Positions 16,586 to 25,781 are shown, counted from the stretch's first letter. The stretch is 64,000 nucleotides of DNA from JBNAGF01 sp049801055 (GCF_049801055.1 NZ_JBNAGF010000001.1:434001-498000), one strand, 5' to 3'. Numbers and translations: made by a program. Notes: generated by a model not told the origin, from the letters alone.

Positions 16586-17590
16586 CTAAGACCAAGCCTT
16601 GCGGAACGAGTGGGGAGAATCCCCGTATTTTGCCTTGAATTGCCGTGACAGATTGCTTGTCGTCGCAAAACCTGTCGCCGCAGCAATTTCAATCACCGAC
16701 ATCTTTGTTTCATTGAGATAGGTGAAAGCACGGGACAGACGCAGATCCATATAGCAGGCCATTGGCCCCTGACCGAGATACCGCTGAAAAAGCCGCTCCA
16801 GCTGTCTCCGCGATATATTTAGCCGATCGCAGATTTCCTTTATGGACAGTGGTTCCTCGATTTCCGACTCCATCAGCTCGATCGCCTTCAGCAGAACTGG
16901 ATTTCTGCTGCCGATTGCCACGGAATGCTGTGATCGCTGCGGCGACCGGTTTCCGGACCTCATGTGGATGCACATATCTGCGACCATGATCGCAAGTTCG
17001 GGGCCGTGACGCTGTTCGATCAATGCAAGCATCATGTCGATCGACGCGTTTCCACCGCCGCAGGTGGTTATCCGCCCGTCACGCTCGTAGATGGCCGGAG
17101 AGGGGCTCAGATCCGGGAACAGTTCCAGAAAACCCGGCTGGTTTTCCCAGTGCAGCGTGAACTTTCGCCCCATCAGCAAGCCGGCTTTCGCCAAGGCAAA
17201 AGAACCGGTGCAAATGCCACCAAGGTCACGGCCGAACCGGGCTTCGCGTCTGAGCCAGTTCAGGATCGCAGAGCTGCAGGTGTCTTCCGGCTCGACCCCG
17301 GCGCACACAAATCCAAAGGTATCTGCGGGCAGGGGGGCAAGAGGTCCGTCCGGCGTAATACGCAACCCGTTGGAACACATCACCGGTTCGCCGTCCTCGG
17401 TCATTGTGTGCCAAGTAAAGAGCGGCTTCTTGGTCAGCTGGTTTGCAATCCGAAGCGGTTCGATCGCCGCCGCCAAGGCCAGCATCGTCGTCTTTGGAAG
17501 CAACACGAAGTAGAATCCGAGCGGCGGGCCGTCGTAGTCGAAGCTCAGGTTAGCGGAAGCGCCTTTCTGAATGAACGGATCTCGAATCAT
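16586..17590 (-). CDS. GlxA-family AraC-type transcriptional regulator
   Basis: This 334-residue regulator has an N-terminal class I glutamine amidotransferase-like (DJ-1/PfpI) domain at about 25-190, containing GGICTGSFALAKAGLL with a nucleophile-like Cys. A C-terminal AraC/XylS DNA-binding domain follows at about 235-334 (SIKEICDRLNISRRQLERLFQRYLG, then VIEIAAATGFATTSNLSRQFKAKYG). Relatives such as GbdR and CdhR control glycine betaine, carnitine or arginine catabolism. No catabolic gene adjoins it here, so its ligand cannot be predicted. The ATG at 17590 matches the usual N-terminus of the family, and the open frame further upstream runs into the clpP promoter region. Confidence 0.8.
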   Translation of the reverse strand: MIRDPFIQKGASANLSFDYDGPPLGFYFVLLPKTTMLALAAAIEPLRIANQLTKKPLFTWHTMTEDGEPVMCSNGLRITPDGPLAPLPADTFGFVCAGVEPEDTCSSAILNWLRREARFGRDLGGICTGSFALAKAGLLMGRKFTLHWENQPGFLELFPDLSPSPAIYERDGRITTCGGGNASIDMMLALIEQRHGPELAIMVADMCIHMRSGNRSPQRSQHSVAIGSRNPVLLKAIELMESEIEEPLSIKEICDRLNISRRQLERLFQRYLGQGPMACYMDLRLSRAFTYLNETKMSVIEIAAATGFATTSNLSRQFKAKYGDSPHSFRKAWS

Positions 17591-17856
17591 GGCAAAGCTT
17601 TTACGGCGCTCGTTGGTTGCGGCCGGGTCGGGACGGCGTGACAAGGGAGTCCCCAGAATGCCCCGGAGGTAAGGCATGGTCAATATTCCCCCAATTGCAG
17701 AGCGCCCGCCAGCGGGCCCGGGTTGGGCGATAGTTTCGCGTCGGCAGGATAATCCGCATTGCGGCCCTTGCAGCCCCTCAGAGCCGACACTAAGACTCAG
17801 GTAACCCATCTTCGGGTATCGTCCCGATCCATCGCAAAGAGCAGGCAGGATTTCCA

Positions 17857-18489
17857 ATGTTCGATCCAGTTGATACCTACATGAACACCCTCGTCCCAAT
17901 GGTGGTCGAACAGACCAGCCGGGGGGAGCGTGCCTATGACATCTTCTCGCGCCTGCTGAAGGAGCGGATCATCTTCATCAACGGTCCGATCCACGACGGG
18001 ATGAGCCATCTGGTGGTCGCCCAGTTGTTGCACCTTGAGGCAGAGAATCCGAAAAAAGAGATCTCGATCTATATCAATTCACCCGGCGGCGTGGTGACCA
18101 GCGGTTTGTCGATCTACGACACAATGCAGTATATCAAGCCGAAATGTTCCACACTTGTGATCGGTCAGGCGGCCTCGATGGGATCGCTGCTGCTGGTCGG
18201 CGGCGAAAAGGGAATGCGCTTTTCACTGCCCAACAGCCGGATCATGGTGCACCAACCTTCGGGCGGATATCAGGGCCAGGCGAGCGACATCATGATTCAC
18301 GCAGCCGAGACCCAGAAACTGAAAGACCGGCTGTACGATATCTACGTAAAGCACACCGGACAAAGCAAGAAAGCGGTTGAAAAGGCGTTGGATCGCGACA
18401 ATTTCATGAGTCCGGAAGAGGCCAAGGAATGGGGCCATATCGACGAAATCGTCGAAAGCCGGGCCATTGGCGGAGAAGCCGAAGAATAA
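17857..18489 (+). CDS. clpP: ATP-dependent Clp protease proteolytic subunit
   Basis: This is the 210-residue serine peptidase that forms the tetradecameric ClpP barrel. The catalytic triad is visible as Ser107 (GQAASMGS), His132 (MVHQPSGG) and Asp181 (DRDNFMS). The length is typical. clpX follows after 185 bases on the same strand, as in most proteobacteria. The 266-base gap to the upstream divergent regulator holds its promoter, but I could not identify a clear sigma-32-type element. A small GC-rich hairpin (GCCCGC-CA-GCGGGC) lies near 17704-17717. Confidence 0.97.
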   Translation: MFDPVDTYMNTLVPMVVEQTSRGERAYDIFSRLLKERIIFINGPIHDGMSHLVVAQLLHLEAENPKKEISIYINSPGGVVTSGLSIYDTMQYIKPKCSTLVIGQAASMGSLLLVGGEKGMRFSLPNSRIMVHQPSGGYQGQASDIMIHAAETQKLKDRLYDIYVKHTGQSKKAVEKALDRDNFMSPEEAKEWGHIDEIVESRAIGGEAEE

Positions 18490-18674
18490 GTGGCAAGGCT
18501 GCCGAGAACCGGTGCCCGGCCCGGATTGAACACCCCGGCCGGACACACTTTTGCGATTGTAGAGGTCAAAGCGCTGGCCTAAGCTGTCCCGAACTGGTGG
18601 CAGAGAACTTGCGAAGAACTTTTGCGACCCTCCTTGGTGACACGGAGCAGGTTACGAGGCCCGAAAGGTAGATC

Positions 18675-19943
18675 ATGGCGACGAATTCAGGCGGTGACAG
18701 CAAAAACACGCTTTATTGCAGCTTTTGCGGCAAGAGCCAGCATGAGGTGCGCAAGCTTATCGCGGGACCAACCGTGTTCATTTGCGATGAGTGCGTCGAG
18801 CTGTGCATGGACATTATCCGCGAAGAGACAAAGGCCAGCGGCCTGAAGTCGAGCGACGGTGTTCCGACCCCCAAGGATATCTGCGAGGTGCTTGACGACT
18901 ATGTGATCGGGCAGGCGATGGCCAAGCGGGTGCTGTCGGTGGCGGTTCATAACCATTACAAGCGGCTGAACCACGCCCAGAAGGCCGGTGGTGAAATAGA
19001 ACTGGCGAAATCAAACATCCTGCTGATCGGCCCCACCGGTTGCGGTAAGACGCTGTTGGCGCAGACGCTTGCCAGGATTCTGGACGTGCCCTTTACGATG
19101 GCGGATGCCACGACCCTGACCGAAGCGGGCTATGTGGGCGAGGACGTCGAAAACATCATTCTCAAGCTGCTTCAGGCAAGCGAATACAATGTCGAACGCG
19201 CGCAGCGCGGGATCGTCTATATCGACGAGGTCGACAAGATCACCCGCAAATCCGAGAATCCCTCAATCACCCGCGATGTGTCCGGTGAGGGGGTCCAGCA
19301 GGCTCTGCTGAAGCTGATGGAAGGTACGGTTGCATCTGTTCCACCGCAGGGCGGGCGGAAACACCCGCAGCAGGAGTTCCTGCAAGTGGACACCACCAAC
19401 ATCCTGTTCATCTGCGGCGGTGCCTTTGCCGGCCTCGACAAGATCATCGCGCAAAGGGGCAAGGGCTCGGCGATGGGGTTCGGGGCAGATGTCCGTGACA
19501 ATGACGAACGCGGCGTTGGCGAGATTTTCCAGGAGCTGGAGCCGGAAGATCTGCTGAAGTTTGGCCTGATCCCGGAATTTGTCGGCCGCCTGCCGGTTTT
19601 GGCAACGTTGGAAGATCTCGATGAGGATGCGCTGGTTACCATTCTGACCCAGCCGAAGAACGCGTTGGTCAAGCAGTACCAACGCCTGTTCGAACTGGAA
19701 GAGACCGAGCTCGACTTCACCGATGATGCGCTGAAGGCCATCGCCAGAAAGGCCATCGACCGCAAGACTGGCGCCCGAGGGCTGCGCTCGATCATGGAGG
19801 ATATCCTGTTGGATACCATGTTCGAACTGCCGGGTATGGACGATGTCTCCAAAGTGGTCGTGAACGAAGAAGCGGTGAATTCTGACGCGCAACCCCTTAT
19901 GATCTATGCGGATTCCAACAAGGAACCTGCATCGGTCGGGTAA
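18675..19943 (+). CDS. clpX: Clp protease ATPase subunit ClpX
   Basis: This 422-residue AAA+ unfoldase feeds substrates into ClpP. It has an N-terminal C4 zinc-binding domain (YCSFCGKS and FICDECVELC), Walker A GPTGCGKT near residue 118, Walker B YIDEVDKI, and a sensor-2 region in KTGARGLRSIMEDI. The ClpP-contacting loop lies between the Walker motifs and the large-domain end, by family. It is followed by a clear intrinsic terminator at 20000. Confidence 0.97.
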   Translation: MATNSGGDSKNTLYCSFCGKSQHEVRKLIAGPTVFICDECVELCMDIIREETKASGLKSSDGVPTPKDICEVLDDYVIGQAMAKRVLSVAVHNHYKRLNHAQKAGGEIELAKSNILLIGPTGCGKTLLAQTLARILDVPFTMADATTLTEAGYVGEDVENIILKLLQASEYNVERAQRGIVYIDEVDKITRKSENPSITRDVSGEGVQQALLKLMEGTVASVPPQGGRKHPQQEFLQVDTTNILFICGGAFAGLDKIIAQRGKGSAMGFGADVRDNDERGVGEIFQELEPEDLLKFGLIPEFVGRLPVLATLEDLDEDALVTILTQPKNALVKQYQRLFELEETELDFTDDALKAIARKAIDRKTGARGLRSIMEDILLDTMFELPGMDDVSKVVVNEEAVNSDAQPLMIYADSNKEPASVG

Positions 19944-19999
19944 GGCAAAGCGGACACCCGCGAGGCCGAAACCCTGCGAAGCCTTCTGGAAAATTTAAG

Positions 20000-20027
20000 A
20001 ACGGCGCGGTGTAACCCGCGCCGTTTT
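20000..20027 (+). terminator. Intrinsic terminator after clpX
   Basis: AACGGCGCGG pairs with CCGCGCCGTT around the loop TGTAAC, followed by TTT. It lies 57 bases after the clpX stop and separates clpPX from the RidA gene. Confidence 0.85.
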
Positions 20028-20150
20028 GCGATTGATCGTTCAGAGACCGGATTCGCCTGCGCTTGCTCCGAGTGATACAAGCGATCTGTTTTCAAACAGA
20101 AGGAAAATTGGTTTATGTGGCTATGGCTGCATGAGCGGAGGAAGCATGAA

Positions 20151-20513
20151 ATGCGAATAACCCGGATACCCTCGGGGGGAGAGTTTGAGCAAAAGGTCGG
20201 ATACGTGAGAACGGTTGTGGCCGGTGGCTTCGTTCATGTCGCAGGCACGGTTGGGCAAGGCGACGGTGTTGTAGAGCAATGTCATTCCGCCCTGTCGATC
20301 ATCCGGACCGCTCTGGAAAAGGCCGGCGCTTCATTCGCCGATGTAGTGCGGGTGACATATATTTTGCCGGACCGCCACGAGTTCGAACCTTGCTGGCCGA
20401 TCCTCAGGGAAACGTTCGGGGACAACCCGCCTGTAACGACGATGATCGAATGCGGATTGATCGACCCCAAGTACCGGATCGAGATCGAAGTGACGGCGCT
20501 TGCTCCCGATTGA
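20151..20513 (+). CDS. RidA/YjgF-family protein
   Basis: This 120-residue protein is of the RidA superfamily, trimeric enzymes that hydrolyse reactive enamine/imine intermediates to ketones and ammonia. Family features are VRTVVAGGFVHVAGTVGQG, the helix ALSIIRTALEKAGASFADVVRVTYIL, and the C-terminal TMIECGLIDPKYRIEIEVTAL. The arginine of archetypal RidA that holds the carboxylate normally lies in an R-x-x-V-E-(I/V) stretch. Here YRIEIEV gives an apparent equivalent, but the protein looks closer to the Rid4-7 subfamilies than to true RidA. The ATG at 20151 follows GGAGGAAG. Confidence 0.75.
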   Translation: MRITRIPSGGEFEQKVGYVRTVVAGGFVHVAGTVGQGDGVVEQCHSALSIIRTALEKAGASFADVVRVTYILPDRHEFEPCWPILRETFGDNPPVTTMIECGLIDPKYRIEIEVTALAPD

Positions 20514-20605
20514 CCGGGATGTGCGAATTTGACGTGCAGGCTTGCTCTGGACCTCGGGGCGCACATGGTCCATATCTGCCAGTGACGAATTGCCGGAGAA
20601 ATCTC

Positions 20606-20989
20606 ATGGGACTCCTGAACACGCTTTTGCGGGCGGTTACCTGGTGGAACGGGTCAACGCTCAACACCGCGATCTACACGTCGCGCAAGGGGATCAGGGT
20701 CGGCGAGGATGATCAGGGCAACGTGTTCTACCGCAATGCCGATGACAGTCAGCGCTGGGTGATCTTCAATGGTGAAGCCGAGGCAAGCAGGATCGATGCC
20801 AACTGGCATGGTTGGCTGCACCGCACATGGGACGAACCGCCTACTGACAAGCCAATGGCGCACAAGGACTGGGAACAGCCGCATCAGGAAAACCTGACCG
20901 GGACCGCGCTGGCCTATGCTCCTGCCGGGTCCCTGCGACGAGCGGATCCGATTGAGCGTCGCGACTACGAGGCATGGAGCCCCGAGTAA
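20606..20989 (+). CDS. Complex I accessory subunit, NDUFA12 family
   Basis: This 127-residue protein belongs to the NDUFA12 (B17.2) family, a supernumerary subunit of NADH:ubiquinone oxidoreductase kept in alphaproteobacteria. Conserved features are the N-terminal TWWNGSTLNT, GNVFYRN, RWVIFNGEAEASRI, and WHGWLHRTWDEPP, which is the family signature. It is encoded away from the nuo operon, as is usual, and forms a conserved string with mlaD, the DUF2155 gene, aat and accCB. Confidence 0.88.
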   Translation: MGLLNTLLRAVTWWNGSTLNTAIYTSRKGIRVGEDDQGNVFYRNADDSQRWVIFNGEAEASRIDANWHGWLHRTWDEPPTDKPMAHKDWEQPHQENLTGTALAYAPAGSLRRADPIERRDYEAWSPE

Positions 20990-21014
20990 GGGCAGAAATG
21001 ATACGGCGAGGAAG

Positions 21015-21470
21015 ATGAGCAACCATACCACCACCGAAGTTCTGGTCGGCGGCGCGGTTCTGGCCGCGGCGATCGGATTTGCCGTCTATGCAGGGCAGTC
21101 GACGGGGTTTGCACGATCGACTGACGGCTATGAACTTGCAGCGTCTTTCCGATCGCTCGAGGGCGTTAGCGTCGGCACGGATGTGCGCCTTGCTGGCGTC
21201 AAGATCGGAACCGTTACCGGTGTTGACCTGAACCCGGAAACTTTTCGCGCGGATACAACCTTTTCTGTAGCAGACGGGATCGTGATTCCAGATGACAGCG
21301 CGGCGGTCATCTCTTCCGAAGGCCTTCTGGGCGGCAATTTCCTGGAAATCATGCCAGGCGGATCGCCGTTCAATCTCGACGAAGGTGAAGTGATCGAAGA
21401 CACTCAGGGCGCTGTGAGCCTGATCTCGCTGCTGGTCAAGTTTGTCGCCGGTGACGGGAGCGGCGAGTGA
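21015..21470 (+). CDS. mlaD: MlaD-type lipid-transport MCE protein
   Basis: This 151-residue protein has one N-terminal membrane helix (EVLVGGAVLAAAIGFAVYAG) and a single MCE domain (RSLEGVSVGTDVRLAGVKIGTV) ending in the C-terminal helix region SLISLLVKFVAG. It is the periplasmic lipid-binding subunit of the Mla ABC system that keeps outer-membrane asymmetry. The other mla genes are not here, which is usual for Rhodobacterales. The gene overlaps the DUF2155 gene by four bases (GTGA). Confidence 0.88.
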   Translation: MSNHTTTEVLVGGAVLAAAIGFAVYAGQSTGFARSTDGYELAASFRSLEGVSVGTDVRLAGVKIGTVTGVDLNPETFRADTTFSVADGIVIPDDSAAVISSEGLLGGNFLEIMPGGSPFNLDEGEVIEDTQGAVSLISLLVKFVAGDGSGE

Positions 21471-21826
21471 TCCGTATTCTCGTCGCATTGCTGGTATTCT
21501 GTGCGGGGCCGCTAGCGGCTCAGGACAAGGTCGCATCCGGCAATGGTGCGGTGTTGCGGGGTCTCGACAAGGTCAACGGCAAGACAATTGACCTTCAGGT
21601 GAACTCTGGCAGCACGGTTGAGATTTTTGGTCTCGACGTGGCTCTGGGCGACTGCAGGTATCCGGCCGAGAACCCCACCGGCGACGCGTTTGCCTATCTC
21701 ACCATCTGGAACAGAGGTCAGGCCGAGGCGCTTTTTGACGGTTGGATGATCGCAACGTCGCCTGCGCTCAATGCGTTGGACCACGCACGTTATGACGTCT
21801 GGGTGCTGCGCTGTATGACGTCCTGA
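21467..21826 (+). CDS. DUF2155 periplasmic protein
   Basis: This 119-residue exported protein has a signal peptide (residues 1-18, ending PLAA) followed by a DUF2155 domain (VLRGLDKVNGKTIDLQV, CRYPAENPTGDAFAYLTIW, LFDGWMIATSPALNALDHARYDVWVLRC). Two cysteines could form a disulfide. The function is unknown. It uses a GTG start overlapping the mlaD stop and is part of the conserved string with NDUFA12 and aat. Its last 37 bases overlap the 3' end of the convergent aat gene. Confidence 0.85.
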   Translation: MIRILVALLVFCAGPLAAQDKVASGNGAVLRGLDKVNGKTIDLQVNSGSTVEIFGLDVALGDCRYPAENPTGDAFAYLTIWNRGQAEALFDGWMIATSPALNALDHARYDVWVLRCMTS

Positions 21827-22422
21827 GGTTTCGGAACAGGCGGGGCCGTGAACGCGGCCGTGTTGTCCAGCGCCTCTTTCAACAGGCGATGATAGGTGCC
21901 GCGGGGGATCTCGATACCGCCTAGCGATGCAAGGTGCGGCGTCAGGAACTGAGTGTCAAACAGGGTAAAGCCTGCCTGAACCAGCCGATCTACCAGAAAG
22001 GCCAGCGCGATTTTTGATGCATCCGTTCTGCGAGAGAACATGCTTTCACCAAAAAAGGCGCTGCCCAATGTCACTCCGTAGACCCCGCCGACCAGACGGT
22101 CGCTTTCCCATACCTCCAGTGAGTGGGCATGCCCTCTTTCGAACAGAGCGACATAGAGACGGCGGATTTCGTCGCTGATCCATGTTTCGGCCCGGTCAGC
22201 GCAGCCGTCAACTACGCCTTCGAAATCCCGGTCAATGCTGACTAAATAACCGCTGCGTCGCATGCGACGCGAAAGCGATTTCGATATGTGGAACCCGTCG
22301 AGCGGCAGGATGCCGCGCCGCTTGGGATCTACCCAGAAAATTTCGGGATCGTCACGGTGTTCTGCCATCGGGAAAATACCGATGGAATACGCGTGCAAAA
22401 GAAGTTCGGGCGTCAGGCTCAT
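21790..22422 (-). CDS. aat: Leucyl/phenylalanyl-tRNA--protein transferase
   Basis: This is a 210-residue cytoplasmic aminoacyl-transferase that attaches Leu or Phe to proteins with basic N-termini and so marks them for ClpS/ClpAP degradation in the N-end rule pathway. Typical motifs are LLHAYSIGIFPMAE, FWVDPKRRGILPLD, TWISDEIRRLYVALFERGHAHSLEVW, GGVYGVTLGSAFFGESMFSR and FDTQFLTPHLASLGG. It is transcribed leftward after accBC with a hairpin in the gap. Confidence 0.95.
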   Translation of the reverse strand: MSLTPELLLHAYSIGIFPMAEHRDDPEIFWVDPKRRGILPLDGFHISKSLSRRMRRSGYLVSIDRDFEGVVDGCADRAETWISDEIRRLYVALFERGHAHSLEVWESDRLVGGVYGVTLGSAFFGESMFSRRTDASKIALAFLVDRLVQAGFTLFDTQFLTPHLASLGGIEIPRGTYHRLLKEALDNTAAFTAPPVPKPQDVIQRSTQTS

Positions 22423-22450
22423 GGCCTGTAACCCGGTTCTTGACGGTAGA

Positions 22451-22473
22451 GGGCCGGGCTGTGCACCCGGCCC
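22451..22473 (-). terminator. Hairpin between accC and aat
   Basis: GGGCCGGG (22451-22458) and CCCGGCCC (22466-22473) form a perfect 8-base stem with a 7-base loop. It starts 7 bases after the accC stop in the leftward direction. No T-run follows, so it may be a processing or partial termination site. Confidence 0.5.
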
Positions 22474-22479
22474 GATCCG

Positions 22480-23829
22480 TTACTCGGGCATGTTTGCCTC
22501 AAGCCAGCGCTCCAACCAGTGGATGTTGTAGTTGCCACTGTGCAGGTCCTCTTCCTGCAAGAGCGTGTGAAAGAGCGGAACCGTGGTGTCGATGCCGTCA
22601 ATGATCAGCTCTGAGAGAGCGCGGTTCAGACGGGCCAGTGCCTCGTCCCGGTCGCGGCCCTGCACAACGAGTTTGGCGATCAGGGAATCGTAATATGGCG
22701 GTATCGAATATCCGTCATAGAGCGCGGAATCCATCCGTACACCCAGGCCACCCGGTGCATGAAAGGCCGTAATCTTGCCCGGGCAGGGCGAAAAGTTCGG
22801 CAGTCGCTCTGCGTTGATACGAACTTCGATGGCATGGCCGTTGATTTGCAGGTCATCCTGAGTGAAGGACATCGGAAGTCCGGCGGCCACACGGATCTGT
22901 TCGCGGACGAGATCGACGCCAAAGATGCCTTCGGTCACCGGATGCTCGACCTGCAGCCGGGTGTTCATCTCGATGAAGTAGAATTTTCCGTTTTCATAAA
23001 GAAACTCGATCGTGCCAGCGCCGATATAGTTGATCTTGGCCACGGCATCGGCGCAGGTCTTGCCGATTCTTGCGCGCTCTTCTGCGGAAATGCAGGGGCC
23101 GGGGGCCTCTTCGAACACCTTCTGGTGCCGCCTTTGCAAAGAGCAGTCGCGCTCGCCCAGATGCACGGCCTTCCCTTTTCCGTCGCCGAACACCTGTATC
23201 TCGATGTGGCGCGGGGTCGTGAGGTACTTTTCAATGTAGACCTCATCATTGCCAAAGGCGGCCTTGCCTTCGGCACGTGCGGTCATAAAGGCGCTTTCCA
23301 TGTCAGCAGCGGTTTGCGCGACTTTCATACCGCGTCCGCCACCACCGGCGGTGGCCTTGATGATGACCGGGTATCCGATCTCTTCACCGATTTTCTTGGC
23401 CGTTTCCAGATCCGGCACACCCCCGTCAGAACCAGGTACGCAGGGTACGCCAAGATCTTTCATTGTATCCTTGGCAGTGATCTTGTCGCCCATGATACGG
23501 ATGTGTTCGGCTGTCGGCCCGATGAAAGTGATGCCGTGGTCCTCGACGATCTGCACGAAATTGGCGTTTTCCGACAGAAAGCCATAGCCCGGGTGGATCG
23601 CCTGCGCCCCGGTGATCTCGCAGGCCGAGATGATGGCCGGGATCGACAGGTAGCTTTGCGGGCTGGGAGGGGGACCGATGCAGACGGATTCGTCGGCCAT
23701 ACGCACATGCATGGCATCCGAATCCGCGGTTGAGTGCACCGCCACTGTGGCGATCCCCATTTCACGGGCGGCGCGGATCACGCGCAACGCGATCTCGCCT
23801 CGGTTGGCAATCAGGATCTTGTCAAACAT
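22480..23829 (-). CDS. accC: Acetyl-CoA carboxylase, biotin carboxylase subunit
   Basis: This 449-residue ATP-grasp enzyme carboxylates biotin on AccB in the first step of fatty acid synthesis. Its features are the N-terminal MFDKILIANRGEIALRVIRA, the glycine-rich ATP lid KATAGGGGRGMKVA, EKYLTTPRHIEIQVFGD, and the active-site segment FIEMNTRLQVEHPVTE. The C-terminal domain contains GHAIEVRINAE. It follows accB with a gap of 10 bases and is cotranscribed with it. Confidence 0.97.
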   Translation of the reverse strand: MFDKILIANRGEIALRVIRAAREMGIATVAVHSTADSDAMHVRMADESVCIGPPPSPQSYLSIPAIISACEITGAQAIHPGYGFLSENANFVQIVEDHGITFIGPTAEHIRIMGDKITAKDTMKDLGVPCVPGSDGGVPDLETAKKIGEEIGYPVIIKATAGGGGRGMKVAQTAADMESAFMTARAEGKAAFGNDEVYIEKYLTTPRHIEIQVFGDGKGKAVHLGERDCSLQRRHQKVFEEAPGPCISAEERARIGKTCADAVAKINYIGAGTIEFLYENGKFYFIEMNTRLQVEHPVTEGIFGVDLVREQIRVAAGLPMSFTQDDLQINGHAIEVRINAERLPNFSPCPGKITAFHAPGGLGVRMDSALYDGYSIPPYYDSLIAKLVVQGRDRDEALARLNRALSELIIDGIDTTVPLFHTLLQEEDLHSGNYNIHWLERWLEANMPE

Positions 23830-23839
23830 CGGTGTGTCC

Positions 23840-24355
23840 TTACTCGATGATGACCAGAGGTGTTCCGAATTCCACCGCAGAACCGTCTTCGACGAGGATC
23901 CGCTTTACCGTACCGGATTTCGGCGCGTGAATGTGGTTCATGGTCTTCATGGCCTCAACGATCAGCAAGGTATCGCCTTCGTTGACCTGTGCGCCGACAC
24001 TGATAAAGGCCGGTGCCTCAGGCTCGGGCTGAAGGTAGATCGTGCCCACCATAGGTGAGGTCACCGCGCCGGGATGGCTGGCAGGATCTTCGCCCGCCGA
24101 AGGCGCTGGCTCAGCGGCTGGCGCGGCAGCGGGCGCTCCTGCCGGAGCGGGTGCCGGTGCCGCCGCAGCGACGGGAACTTGAATCGGAGCCGCTGCGACT
24201 GCAGCAGCCGGGTTCACACGGCTGACCCGGACGTTCAGGCTGTCTTCTTCGCCATATTCGCGCTTAACCTGCAATTCTGTCAGTTCGTTGTCGCGCAGCA
24301 ATTCGGCCAGCGCCTTGATGAAGGCCACATCCGCTTCGTGTTTGGTCTCTGTCAT
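23840..24355 (-). CDS. accB: Acetyl-CoA carboxylase biotin carboxyl carrier protein
   Basis: This 171-residue biotin carrier protein has an N-terminal domain (VAFIKALAELLRDNELTELQVKRE), an Ala/Pro-rich linker at about 65-95, and a C-terminal biotinyl domain with the acceptor lysine in VEAMKTMNHI. The short thumb-like segment after SPMVGTIYLQPEPEAPAFISVG is present, as in bacterial BCCP. The ATG at 24355 replaces a longer open frame to 24388. It precedes accC in the usual accBC order. Confidence 0.96.
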   Translation of the reverse strand: MTETKHEADVAFIKALAELLRDNELTELQVKREYGEEDSLNVRVSRVNPAAAVAAAPIQVPVAAAAPAPAPAGAPAAAPAAEPAPSAGEDPASHPGAVTSPMVGTIYLQPEPEAPAFISVGAQVNEGDTLLIVEAMKTMNHIHAPKSGTVKRILVEDGSAVEFGTPLVIIE

Positions 24356-24516
24356 GAATGTCCTCGACGGTTCCGCTCGGCCCGTCATTCCTGCGGACCT
24401 TGTGAGTTATTCTGCGATTTACCCGGCGTTATAGGCCAAGGCGCAGGCCATGAAAAGCGCCCATGATGACCCTGCGCAGGGCGCTATATGGGAAATGTTC
24501 CGAAGATTGCGAGATG

Positions 24517-25053
24517 TCAGAGCGGCATGCCCGAAAGTTTTGCAACCAGTTCCGGCAATTTGCGGGCGCCGAATTTCTCCAATAACCGGGCCCGGTGCGC
24601 TTCGACGGTGCGATGGCTCAGCCCCAGTTCTTGCCCGACCTCCTTGGCCGATAGCCCGCGACAGGACAGAATGGCCACATCACGTTCGCGCGGTGTCAGC
24701 TCGACCAGCGGTCTGTCTTCGGAGATGTCGGTAAAGCTCCAGATGCCGTGCCGGAAGGGATCATCCGGGGTCAGGGATTTGCCCCGGGCGCGGCACCAGA
24801 AAAGGTTCCCGTCGCGTCGTCGCATGATCCGTTCATCAGCGTAGTATCCGGTCTCACGCATGGCTTCGAGCCCTCGCGCTCCGATCCGTTCCCAATCGGC
24901 CAGTGAGGGGTAGAGTTCCAGAAGGGGCATGTCCCGATAGTCGCTTTCATCGCCGCCGAACATCACCGCAAATTGCAGATTGCATCGGCGAATAATGCGG
25001 TTTTCAAGTTCGACCAGACCAATGGGTGCGTATTCGAATGCGGGGTCACTCAT
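24517..25053 (-). CDS. PAS-LuxR-type transcriptional regulator
   Basis: This 178-residue regulator has an N-terminal PAS-like domain at about 8-105 (EYAPIGLVELENRIIRRCN, YADERIMRRRDGNLFWCRARG). A C-terminal LuxR/FixJ helix-turn-helix follows at about 112-172 (LTPRERDVAILSCRGLSAKEVGQELGLSHRTVEAHRARLLEKFG). It has no receiver domain or acyl-homoserine-lactone-binding domain, so a small-molecule or redox signal sensed by the PAS is inferred. Homologues with this compact layout are common in Rhodobacterales. Target genes are unknown. Confidence 0.8.
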   Translation of the reverse strand: MSDPAFEYAPIGLVELENRIIRRCNLQFAVMFGGDESDYRDMPLLELYPSLADWERIGARGLEAMRETGYYADERIMRRRDGNLFWCRARGKSLTPDDPFRHGIWSFTDISEDRPLVELTPRERDVAILSCRGLSAKEVGQELGLSHRTVEAHRARLLEKFGARKLPELVAKLSGMPL

Positions 25054-25194
25054 GTGTCCATCGTGCCGGGTATTTCCGAGGATTAAAAGGAGTATCTGTT
25101 TCCTAGGAAATTGCGGATCATGGTCGACCGGCAATTGCGTTCCCTGAAGTGTTCAGCGTGGTTGCCCGGATAGGCGCCGATGAGGTCAACGGGT

Positions 25195-25740
25195 TTAGAA
25201 ATCCAGTTGCATGCGGATTGGTTCTTTGTCCTTGGCCAAGGCTCCGGGGACCTTGCTGCCGTCCAATGCGCTGTGGGCGAGCATCCATATTGTTGCTCGC
25301 ATTCTAAGGTCTTCACCCTCAAAGCCCATGTCCGCAAAGATCGCTTTGATCGCCTCGAACCGGGTTCTGTCAACGCGCCCCACGATCTCGGCGACGCCAG
25401 AATCCTGTGCGACCCAGCTTCAAAAGGCGACGTCATACCGGGTCAGGTTTTGGCTGTGAACGGCCGACATGATCCAGAACAGCCGCTCACGCGGTGACTC
25501 GGTGCTGGCTTCGAGCTGCCTTTTCATCCTCAGGGTATAGTGCTCTTCCCAGAACTCCAGCAGAGCATCCACGAATTCTGCCCTGCTTTTGAATTGATGA
25601 TAGAAACTGCCCTTTGTTACGCCCAGTTCGGCGGCCAGTTTTTCGACTCGGATCAACGCCTGACCATCGCGGGCAAGAACGTCCAATGCTGCAGTCAGCC
25701 AGGCGGCGCGGTCAAACCTTCCGTCTCGATCGGATTTCAT
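25195..25740 (-). pseudogene. TetR-family regulator interrupted by an in-frame TGA
   Basis: The frame reads as a 181-residue TetR repressor split by one stop codon at 25420-25422. Residues 1-106 contain the complete helix-turn-helix (VEKLAAELGVTKGSFYHQFKSRAEF). After the TGA the same frame continues with SWVAQDSGVAEIVGRVDRTRFEAIK and ends at 25195, the usual C-terminal ligand-binding part. Arg (CGA) is the expected residue in the related motif, so a single C-to-T change explains the stop. The first 106 residues could still bind DNA but lack most of the dimerisation region. Two operators lie in the divergent gap. Sequencing error or true inactivation cannot be told apart from sequence alone. 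Confidence 0.8.
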
Positions 25741-25781
25741 GATGTGTGGCCAATCTCAGCAATTGTTCACAGAGCAGAACA

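Noticed and set aside
25420..25422. Selenocysteine reading of the TetR TGA
   Set aside because: No SECIS-like hairpin was apparent, and TetR proteins at this point have Arg or similar, not a catalytic Cys. A C-to-T nonsense change is simpler.
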